Below, in pieces: positions 1 to 4,459 of a DNA stretch of 7,019 nt (positions are counted from its first letter, which is position 1; the number at the start of each line of letters is the position of its first letter). This stretch comes from an uncultured Erysipelotrichaceae bacterium. Its GTDB lineage: Bacteria > Bacillota_I > Bacilli_A > Erysipelotrichales > Erysipelotrichaceae. The position numbers and the translations under genes were made by a program. Under the pieces are notes generated by a model. The model was not told the origin of the DNA. It saw only the letters and a list, made by a program, of their open reading frames with translations, and did no database searches. The DNA lies in NCBI GenBank assembly GCA_902795525.1, contig CADBLN010000129.1, positions 1 to 7,019 on the forward strand. The letters run 5' to 3'.

Positions 1-228
1 AAAATAATCAATCCACCAAAAGAAAACATAAAGCCCAATCATAAAGACAATTAAAGTTAAGCCTGTTTCCTTCATCGTGTAACTTTGTGGGTCAAACTCA
101 TCTCTCTTACTATTCCGCAACATAAACTTGGCACTTTCATGGCACAAGAAAAAATATCCATAGAAAAGCAGAATTCCAAGCCCAACGTATAGTAATGATT
201 CAACTGCACTAGTAATGTTCATGCTCAT
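1..228 (-). CDS. Small membrane protein of unknown function (N-terminal part, cut by left edge)
   Basis: An open frame of 76 codons reads without a stop to the left edge, so only the N-terminal part is visible. The start is the ATG at 228, with a GGAG motif (237-240) 8 bases upstream; a second in-frame ATG at 222 is less well spaced. The protein has two strongly hydrophobic stretches, about residues 12-29 (YVGLGILLFYGYFF) and 57-75 (LTLIVFMIGLYVFFWW). They are separated by a charged loop (KFMLRNSKRDEFDP), which looks like a membrane protein with a cytoplasmic or external hairpin loop. The early Glu10 and His30 are noted without interpretation. It lies 44 bp downstream of ogt on the same strand and could share its transcript. 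I do not recognise the family; the existence of the gene is fairly secure, its function is not. Confidence 0.7.
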   Translation of the reverse strand, partial: MSMNITSAVESLLYVGLGILLFYGYFFLCHESAKFMLRNSKRDEFDPQSYTMKETGLTLIVFMIGLYVFFWWIDYF

Positions 229-245
229 AACTCTTTCTCCTATGC

Positions 246-269
246 AATATTTTGGAAACAGAAAATATT
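246..269. repeat. Short AT-only inverted repeat between ogt and the downstream membrane gene
   Basis: AATATTTT (246-253) and AAAATATT (262-269) are perfect inverse complements around an 8-base loop. On the minus-strand transcript the hairpin would fold between the ogt stop and the ribosome binding site of the next gene. It has no G-C pairs and no U-run after it, so it is a weak structure at best and not a convincing terminator. Confidence 0.25.
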
Positions 270-272
270 ATC

Positions 273-740
273 TTATTCTTTACAGCTTTGCAAGTTCTTG
301 GCTTCCAAGTCCAATAACTCTTTTTTTATTCTACTGCCAGCTATGAATCCTCCTATTTCACCATTGTTTTTGATAACTCTGTGACAAGGAACAATTATTA
401 AGATGGGATTTCTTTTTACTGCTTGACCTATGGCCCGATAAGCTTTACTGTTGAGACTTTGAGCTAATTGCTTATAAGAAACTGTTGAACCATATTGAAT
501 CTTACTTACTTCATTCCACACTTTTAATTGAAAAGAAGTTCCATTTAGTTTTATGGGAAAGTCAATTTCTAAATTTTCTCCCTTAAAGTATGCATCTAAC
601 CAGTCTTTAACCTTTTGAAACAAATCTAATTCATCGTCATCAACCCTTGCATTTGAAAAACAAAGACCGGTGATGCTTTCACCATCACTTTTTATGATTA
701 ATTGACCTAAAATTGAATTGTAACTAGTCTTATACTCCAT
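273..740 (-). CDS. ogt: Methylated-DNA--protein-cysteine S-methyltransferase (O6-alkylguanine-DNA alkyltransferase)
   Basis: This is a suicide DNA-repair protein that transfers the alkyl group from O6-alkylguanine (and O4-alkylthymine) in DNA to its own cysteine. At 155 residues it is the usual length for Ogt-type proteins. The N-terminal domain (about 1-70) is followed by the DNA-binding helix-turn-helix with YRAIGQAVKRNP (101-112), where Arg102 corresponds to the base-flipping arginine. The active site IVPCHRVI has acceptor Cys119 in the PCHR motif. It ends with the usual GGF.AG...KK..LL tail. The ATG at 740 is fixed by an in-frame TAG four codons upstream and by the match of MEYKTSYNSILGQL to family N-termini, but no Shine-Dalgarno motif precedes it (see the promoter entry). 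It is transcribed divergently from the galactokinase gene. I see no Ada-type regulatory domain. The family call is secure; the name Ogt rather than a generic MGMT follows length and domain order. Confidence 0.95.
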   Translation of the reverse strand: MEYKTSYNSILGQLIIKSDGESITGLCFSNARVDDDELDLFQKVKDWLDAYFKGENLEIDFPIKLNGTSFQLKVWNEVSKIQYGSTVSYKQLAQSLNSKAYRAIGQAVKRNPILIIVPCHRVIKNNGEIGGFIAGSRIKKELLDLEAKNLQSCKE

Positions 741-746
741 ATCATC

Positions 747-775
747 ATTCTAGTAAATACATTATCTATTCACAA
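747..775 (-). promoter_or_regulatory. Predicted sigma-A promoter of ogt
   Basis: On the minus strand TTGTGA (770-775) and TAGAAT (747-752) are separated by exactly 17 bases and match the -35 and -10 consensus at 4/6 and 5/6. The expected start of transcription, 7 bases after the -10, is position 740, which is the A of the ogt ATG. With no Shine-Dalgarno sequence in front of that ATG, the pattern suggests a leaderless mRNA. This is inference from motifs; AT-rich DNA gives chance promoter matches. Confidence 0.5.
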
Positions 776-784
776 GTAAGCTTA

Positions 785-793
785 TGTTATACT
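785..793 (+). promoter_or_regulatory. Predicted extended -10 promoter of the galactokinase-family gene
   Basis: TGT (785-787) directly precedes TATACT (788-793), giving the TGnTATAAT-type extended -10. No good -35 hexamer is seen 17 bases upstream, which extended -10 promoters tolerate. The predicted start near 800 coincides with the AGGAG ribosome binding site (800-804), so the leader would be only about 12 bases. The -35 region of this promoter abuts that of the divergent ogt promoter. Confidence 0.4.
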
Positions 794-811
794 TTACTTA
801 GGAGAAAAACA

Positions 812-2083
812 ATGAAAACAAAATCATTAATTGCAGACTTTAAAAGCGGTAAATATAACCAAAAGCTTTTGGAAATTTACACCGATGAACAAGTCATTCC
901 TCAAGAAGTGTCTCGCTACATTGATTTATTAAATGAGCATTTGGATCTATTTGGTGAGCAAGATGTCAGTATCATCAGTGTTCCTGGTAGAAGTGAAATC
1001 ACTGGCAATCATACCGACCATCAAAATGGTAGAGTTTTGGCTTGCTCAATAAACTTGGACATTGTAGCTGTAGTTAGTAAATCAGACAGTTTTAATTGTT
1101 ACTCAACAGGAAGATTGATTCGTGATGTTGATATTAACGATTTGAGCTTCAACCAAAAACAAACAGGCACCTCAACAGCCTTAATTAAAGGTGTTTTAAC
1201 TAAACTAGTGGAAAATGACTATAATATTGGCAATGTTAATGTCGTTATGCGTTCAAACGTTCCTGTAGGCAGTGGTTTATCATCTTCTGCCGCATTTGAA
1301 GTTATGATTGGAAACATCATGAACTACATGTTTAATGATGGAAAAATTCCTCAGGTCGAAATCGCAAAGTACTCTCAATTTGCGGAGAATGTTTATTTTG
1401 GTAAACCAAGTGGTTTGATGGACCAATGTGCTTGCGCTTATGGTGGATTGGTTTACATTGATTTTGAAAGTTTGCAGCAACCAAAGATAAAAAACATTAA
1501 TCTAAATTTAAAAGAACATGGCTATAGTCTTTGTATCATTAAAACTGGTGGATCACATTCAGATTTAACCACTGACTATGCCGCAATTCCAAACGAAATG
1601 AAGAAGGTTGCCAACTATTTTCATAAACAAGTTCTTCGTCAGGTTTCTGTAGACGACGTTTTGAAACATTTAGATCAAATTCGGGAACAATGTGGAGATA
1701 GAGCTGTTCTTAGAGCTTTGCACATGTTACAAGAGGACGAAAGAGTTGAACAACAATTACTGAATATTACCAACAATGATTTTGAAAAATTCCTAAAAAC
1801 CATTAAAGAATCTGGTGATAGTTCATATAAGTATCTACAAAATATTTATTCAAACAAAGATATTACAACCCAACCAATTGCCTTAGCCTTATTACTATCA
1901 GAAATGTATCTAAAAGACACTGGTGTGGCAAGGGTTCATGGAGGAGGTTTTGCAGGAACAATTCAAGCTTTTGTGAAAAATGAATGCGTTTATGGCTATA
2001 AAGGCTATATGGAACAATTCTTTGGAAAAGATAGTTGCCTAATCCTGCAAATCAACAACAAAGGAGCACATAAAGTAATGTAA
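812..2083 (+). CDS. galK: Galactokinase-family GHMP sugar kinase
   Basis: Galactokinases phosphorylate alpha-galactose at O1 using ATP, the first step of the Leloir pathway, in the cytoplasm. The three GHMP motifs are in order. The galactokinase signature region (59-73) is GRSEITGNHTDHQNG. The ATP-binding motif is PVGSGLSSSA (151-160). The C-terminal motif is GVARVHGGGFAGT (371-383). Arg60 and Asp204 (in GLMDQ) occupy the positions of the catalytic Arg37 and Asp186 of human GALK1. The signature is atypical: Asn66 replaces the galactose-contacting Glu (Glu43 in GALK1) and His70 replaces the usual Tyr, while Asp69 is kept. At 423 residues, with about 59 residues before motif 1, it is longer than E. 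coli GalK (382). The start at 812 has AGGAG 7 bases upstream. The mgl operon 2.4 kb away supports galactose as substrate, but the changed sugar site leaves another sugar (for example arabinose or a galactose derivative) possible. Confidence 0.85.
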   Translation: MKTKSLIADFKSGKYNQKLLEIYTDEQVIPQEVSRYIDLLNEHLDLFGEQDVSIISVPGRSEITGNHTDHQNGRVLACSINLDIVAVVSKSDSFNCYSTGRLIRDVDINDLSFNQKQTGTSTALIKGVLTKLVENDYNIGNVNVVMRSNVPVGSGLSSSAAFEVMIGNIMNYMFNDGKIPQVEIAKYSQFAENVYFGKPSGLMDQCACAYGGLVYIDFESLQQPKIKNINLNLKEHGYSLCIIKTGGSHSDLTTDYAAIPNEMKKVANYFHKQVLRQVSVDDVLKHLDQIREQCGDRAVLRALHMLQEDERVEQQLLNITNNDFEKFLKTIKESGDSSYKYLQNIYSNKDITTQPIALALLLSEMYLKDTGVARVHGGGFAGTIQAFVKNECVYGYKGYMEQFFGKDSCLILQINNKGAHKVM

Positions 2084-2104
2084 AGAGCGGAAGATTCCGC
2101 TCTT
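2083..2104. terminator. Shared bidirectional terminator-like hairpin between convergent genes
   Basis: AAGAGCGG (2083-2090) and CCGCTCTT (2097-2104) form a perfect 8-bp stem around AAGATT, or 10 bp with a 2-base loop. It overlaps the last base of the plus-strand galactokinase stop (2081-2083) and the minus-strand TAA (2103-2105). Neither strand has a long U-run after the stem, so it resembles a compact two-way terminator whose only U residues lie in the end of the stem. Confidence 0.65.
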
Positions 2105-2672
2105 ACTTGTTATAGATGTTGTTGAAGCTCTTATAAAGGGCTAAATACAATAATACGCTCACTATCACACATATTACCGCATTAACAGCAGTCACCCCTG
2201 CAGCCCAAGTCAACAATATCGAAGCGGCCTCAGCAGGAACCTTTAGTAACAGTTTTTTGTAGAAGTAGCCAAAGATTGGATCAACAATAACATTAAAACC
2301 TAAGCCTGCAATAGCACTAAGCGTGCAGGTTTTTACAATGTCTTTTCTATCAGTCTTTTCATGCAACTTTAATCTATCAGCAACAATGCCCGCAATAAAT
2401 CCAATCATGAATTTCATGATGAATGTCTTTGGAGCCGAAGTGATATATCGAGGGTCAAACAAGTCTGCTAATGATAAACCAATAGCCCCTGCAAAACCAC
2501 CATAAACCGGTCCTAACATCCAAGCAGAAACAACCACAACAGCATTCGCTATGTGAATAGCAGTGGAATAACCTGCAGTAATAGTGATGTTTATCTTTCC
2601 ATAAGCAAAAGCGACATAATTAATTGCCGCAAACATGACCATGAAAGTAAGTTTTCTTAATTTCTTATTCAT
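2103..2672 (-). CDS. ECF-type transporter S component (substrate unknown)
   Basis: S components are integral membrane proteins that bind a vitamin or micronutrient and dock on the shared ECF module (EcfT with the EcfA/EcfA' ATPases), usually encoded elsewhere. This 189-residue protein is mostly hydrophobic with five to six predicted helices. It begins with the typical basic N-terminus and first helix (MNKKLRKLTFMVMFAAINYV). It then carries the family-like segment GPVYGGFAGAIGLSLADLF (54-72), followed by the ITSAPKTFIMKF and IGFIAGIVAD stretches (78-99). This pattern resembles the riboflavin/hydroxymethylpyrimidine-type S-component families (PF07155 or similar), but the substrate cannot be read from it. 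The frame stays open to 2723. The ATG at 2672 is chosen because AGGAAG (2680-2685) lies 7 bases upstream and because the extra 17 residues do not fit the family. No riboswitch is evident in the short leader. No ECF module genes are in the window. Confidence 0.75.
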   Translation of the reverse strand: MNKKLRKLTFMVMFAAINYVAFAYGKINITITAGYSTAIHIANAVVVVSAWMLGPVYGGFAGAIGLSLADLFDPRYITSAPKTFIMKFMIGFIAGIVADRLKLHEKTDRKDIVKTCTLSAIAGLGFNVIVDPIFGYFYKKLLLKVPAEAASILLTWAAGVTAVNAVICVIVSVLLYLALYKSFNNIYNK

Positions 2673-2691
2673 TTCAACACTTCCTAATATA

Positions 2692-2720
2692 ATTCTAAAC
2701 TCTATTACTAATATTTTAAA
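2692..2720 (-). promoter_or_regulatory. Predicted sigma-A promoter of the ECF S-component gene
   Basis: On the minus strand TTTAAA (2715-2720) and TAGAAT (2692-2697) are 17 bases apart, matching -35 at 4/6 and -10 at 5/6. The predicted start near 2685 is at the AGGAAG ribosome binding site, giving a leader of about 13 bases and supporting the internal ATG at 2672 over the longer frame. Confidence 0.4.
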
Positions 2721-2762
2721 CAAATTTGAATATGAGGTGAAGAATCTAAAAGGATGCTATAA

Positions 2763-2800
2763 AGTGATAGTATAATTTACATATTGTTCTATTTATCACT
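2763..2800 (-). terminator. Weak stem-loop after the chagasin-domain lipoprotein gene
   Basis: On the minus strand AGTGATA (2794-2800) pairs perfectly with TATCACT (2763-2769) across a 24-base AT-rich loop, starting on the stop codon of the lipoprotein gene, and is followed by TTTATAG. The stem is short and AT-rich and the loop is long, so termination here is only possible, not shown. Confidence 0.25.
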
Positions 2801-3518
2801 ACTCTTCATATCTAGCTGTATCCACCAGCATTATCATTTCTTTAAAATACTCATCATATAAATCTCTGCTGCATTTCAGGCAGATATTATTGCCTTCAAT
2901 TGTGACAATGCTTTGATCTTCAGTAAGGAAGAATTCTTTATTGTAGATGTTAATAGTGGTTCCGCTAGCTTCCTCATTGGAATAAAACAGCTCAAAGCAC
3001 TCATCTTTTCCTTCAGGATATACCTTAAAGTGCAAGCCATCTTTCTCATATGTCCAATTCTTCAAAATGTTAATGGAGAACATGGCATTATCAGCTAGAG
3101 AATAAACATGTTCCAAATCTTTATGATATGAGATAGAACTTTGTTCAAGCTTTGAGTTTTCACCAGCGTCAGGAGTAATGCTATAACACTCATAATCACC
3201 ATTCCCTTCCCAAGGTCTGGCAAACTTAAATATTATCAAAGCCTCATTGTCATCTGTAACACTCAAGTCAAATTGTGTTGTCAAAGGCCCACCATCTTCA
3301 ATTGAATTTATCTTAACGCTTTTTGTTTCCACTTTATTCATTGTGATGTTATCACTGTGATAAACCACATCCCACACATATCCAGTTCCAGCATTAGATG
3401 GGAAACGAAAAGTGCAATCTCTTCCATTACAAGAAACATCATCCATATTCTCTACTTCCTTTCTTGTACAAGCTACTAAACAAGCAAGCACAAATACAAT
3501 CATCATTAGTCTTTTCAT
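2799..3518 (-). CDS. Lipoprotein with chagasin-like (I42) protease-inhibitor domain
   Basis: The 239-residue protein is a predicted exported lipoprotein: basic start (MKR), hydrophobic stretch and lipobox LVAC with lipidated Cys17. Residues about 25-115 match the chagasin (peptidase inhibitor I42) fold, whose three loops plug the active site of papain-type cysteine proteases. NAGTGYVW (42-49) fits the NPTTGY loop, though the Pro is missing. DGG (75-77) fits the Gly-rich loop. RPWEGN (101-106), preceded by a hydrophobic strand, fits the RPW loop. Cys30 and Cys35 could form a disulfide. Residues about 128-239 form a second domain that I cannot assign. The frame is open up to 3578, but the ATG at 3518 gives the proper signal peptide and avoids translating through a terminator (3539-3561). 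No Shine-Dalgarno motif precedes any candidate start. It follows another exported-protein gene on the same strand. Inhibition of a protease, and which one, is inference. Confidence 0.75.
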   Translation of the reverse strand: MKRLMMIVFVLACLVACTRKEVENMDDVSCNGRDCTFRFPSNAGTGYVWDVVYHSDNITMNKVETKSVKINSIEDGGPLTTQFDLSVTDDNEALIIFKFARPWEGNGDYECYSITPDAGENSKLEQSSISYHKDLEHVYSLADNAMFSINILKNWTYEKDGLHFKVYPEGKDECFELFYSNEEASGTTINIYNKEFFLTEDQSIVTIEGNNICLKCSRDLYDEYFKEMIMLVDTARYEE

Positions 3519-3528
3519 ATCTAAAACC

Positions 3529-3534
3529 ATTATA
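3529..3534 (-). promoter_or_regulatory. Candidate -10 element (TATAAT) of the lipoprotein gene
   Basis: A perfect TATAAT on the minus strand lies 10 bases upstream of the chosen ATG (3518) and immediately after the U-run of a terminator. No -35 match exists at 16-18 bases, where the terminator stem sits, and there is no TGn extension. If used, transcription would start near 3522 and the mRNA would be almost leaderless. Confidence 0.3.
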
Positions 3535-3538
3535 GAAC

Positions 3539-3561
3539 AAAAAAGCAGATTGAATCTGCTT
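3539..3561 (-). terminator. Rho-independent terminator after the 3651-4223 gene
   Basis: On the minus strand AAGCAGAT (3554-3561) pairs with ATCTGCTT (3543-3550) around a 3-base loop. The stem is 9 bp with a single central base if drawn fully paired. It runs directly into U residues at 3539-3544 and then GUUCU. Stem plus U-run make this the best intrinsic terminator in the window. It separates the membrane-anchored protein gene upstream from the lipoprotein gene downstream, so the latter either has its own promoter or depends on read-through. Confidence 0.75.
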
Positions 3562-3597
3562 GATTGAATGATATTCATATTTCTTCATAAAAAAGTT

Positions 3598-3611
3598 AAA
3601 AATGCATTTTT
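3598..3611. repeat. 14-bp perfect palindrome AAAAATGCATTTTT
   Basis: The sequence is self-complementary around an ATGCAT core in the gap between the two exported-protein genes. It could be a dimeric regulator site or simply chance in AT-rich DNA. No second copy was noticed in the window. Confidence 0.3.
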
Positions 3612-3650
3612 GTGTTATCTCTTTTAAACTGCAACTAAGCCTTATCTCAT

Positions 3651-4223
3651 TTATTGTCCTAACACATCCCATCCTGCTTTGAATTCTTCGAAATTGGCGT
3701 AATCATTAATAGTCATGACATCAAATTGAACATACATTATTCTGCTATATGATTCAGGACTCTCGCGAACCTCCAAGCTAATGATTGGATATGAATATTT
3801 CCAAAAAGGACCTTCTCTATATTCACATTCTCTTAAACCTTCAAAAAATAATTTTGAAAGATCAAACAATAATGCTTTAGCGTCATCTTTGCTACTAGGA
3901 TAAATATCCACAACATAATATGGAAAGCTCTGACGGCCTTGAATGAACCTGATTCTTTGTTGGTTTTCAGCAGAGGCTTTGTCTGCAACTGATACAATAT
4001 ACTCACCATACTCCTTTGAAGTAGTTGTGAGTATTATTTTTTCTTTGCTTGTAACTTCTGCTTCCTGTTCACTATCACTTAGCACTTCTTCATTTTCTAT
4101 CTTTTCCAGTGTAATTGAACTAGCCTCCACATTTTTAATTTGTCTTTGATGCGTATCATCGAACAGCCAGCCAAAAAATGCAAACACTAAGAATATAATG
4201 ATAAATTTAGTTCTCTTTGTCAT
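3651..4223 (-). CDS. Membrane-anchored extracytoplasmic protein of unknown function
   Basis: I do not recognise this 190-residue protein. It starts with a basic tip (MTKRTK) and one hydrophobic helix (about residues 7-20, FIIIFLVFAFFGWL) with no lipobox cysteine. It is therefore probably an uncleaved signal anchor with the rest outside the cell. Residues about 21-65 form a Glu/Ser-rich linker (for example KIENEEVLSDSEQEAEV). Residues about 66-190 look like a compact alpha/beta domain, with aromatic-rich segments such as SFPYYVVDIYPSSKDD (99-114) and RIMYVQFDVMTINDY (161-175). The ATG at 4223 has AGAGGA (4231-4236) 7 bases upstream. A strong terminator lies about 90 bases after its stop. It is divergent from the mgl operon across a 236-bp control region and is followed on the same strand by the chagasin-domain lipoprotein, so a shared envelope role is possible but unproven. 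Confidence 0.7.
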   Translation of the reverse strand: MTKRTKFIIIFLVFAFFGWLFDDTHQRQIKNVEASSITLEKIENEEVLSDSEQEAEVTSKEKIILTTTSKEYGEYIVSVADKASAENQQRIRFIQGRQSFPYYVVDIYPSSKDDAKALLFDLSKLFFEGLRECEYREGPFWKYSYPIISLEVRESPESYSRIMYVQFDVMTINDYANFEEFKAGWDVLGQ

Positions 4224-4272
4224 AACAATTTCCTCTACTAATTAAAACATTACACTATGTTCAAAATATTGA

Positions 4273-4308
4273 TGTACACTTTCTTGGACACTTGATTGGC
4301 ACTACGCT
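4273..4308 (+). repeat. Three degenerate 12-bp direct repeats upstream of the mgl promoter
   Basis: TGTACACTTTCT (4273-4284), TGGACACTTGAT (4285-4296) and TGGCACTACGCT (4297-4308) lie head to tail. The first two agree at 9 of 12 bases, and the third fits if one A is missing after TGG. A further TACACT lies at 4251-4256. The roughly one-helical-turn spacing could suit an activator binding on one face of the DNA, but the repeats are degenerate and may be chance. Confidence 0.3.
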
Positions 4309-4320
4309 TTTTTCACGGTT

Positions 4321-4344
4321 GAAGGATTTCTTCCTAAATCCTTC
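4321..4344. repeat. Inverted repeat (9-bp stem) in the mgl control region
   Basis: GAAGGATTT (4321-4329) and AAATCCTTC (4336-4344) are perfect inverse complements around CTTCCT. The pairing extends three more bases (TTG with CAA) across one bulged C. No U-run follows on either strand, so it is unlikely to be a terminator. It lies upstream of the predicted mgl promoter and so would not be in that transcript; an operator or a remnant structure are the alternatives. Confidence 0.45.
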
Positions 4345-4366
4345 CAAATGCAAGATTACCATTTCA

Positions 4367-4381
4367 ATGAAACCGCTTTCG
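4367..4381 (+). promoter_or_regulatory. Catabolite-response (cre)-like / LacI-family operator
   Basis: ATGAAACCGCTTTCG fits the cre consensus WTGNAANCGNWNNCW at every fixed position except the last. It has the pseudo-palindromic arms GAAA/TTTC around a central CG that are typical of LacI-family regulators. It ends 7 bases upstream of the mgl -35, centred near -50 from the predicted start. CcpA control by carbon source is the simplest reading. A GalR-like galactose regulator would recognise a similar site. The direction of the effect cannot be told from position alone. Confidence 0.6.
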
Positions 4382-4388
4382 CATATGC

Positions 4389-4417
4389 TTGATAAATACG
4401 TGTTATTGTATCATAAT
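4389..4417 (+). promoter_or_regulatory. Sigma-A promoter of the mgl operon
   Basis: TTGATA (4389-4394) and CATAAT (4412-4417) are separated by 17 bases and match the -35 and -10 consensus at 5/6 each, the best promoter match in the window. Transcription should begin near 4424, giving a leader of about 36 bases before mglB. The palindrome GCATATGC (4381-4388) fills the gap between the cre-like site and the -35. Confidence 0.7.
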
Positions 4418-4459
4418 GAGATGTAGTAGTTCATGGAAAAACTGAAGGAGGAATAATTC

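Noticed and set aside
1280..1480. Antisense open frame inside the galactokinase gene
   Set aside because: It is opposite the conserved GHMP coding sequence, with no ribosome binding site or recognisable protein.
2323..2505. Plus-strand 60-codon open frame opposite the ECF S component
   Set aside because: It mirrors hydrophobic coding sequence of the S component and has no independent support.
2673..2723. 17-residue N-terminal extension of the ECF S component
   Set aside because: The internal ATG at 2672 has a well-placed AGGAAG and a typical S-component N-terminus, and the predicted promoter lies inside the extension.
2673..2798. Possible vitamin riboswitch upstream of the ECF S component
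   Set aside because: The region is short and AT-rich, and I see none of the conserved TPP, FMN, cobalamin or preQ1 elements; the predicted leader is only about 13 bases.
3519..3578. 20-residue N-terminal extension of the chagasin-domain lipoprotein
   Set aside because: It would run through the terminator hairpin and spoil the signal peptide; no ribosome binding site supports it.
3439..3672. Open frame of 77 codons on the minus strand between the two exported-protein genes
   Set aside because: It overlaps the ends of both neighbouring genes in another frame, crosses the terminator, and has a composition unlike a real protein (many Cys, no domain).
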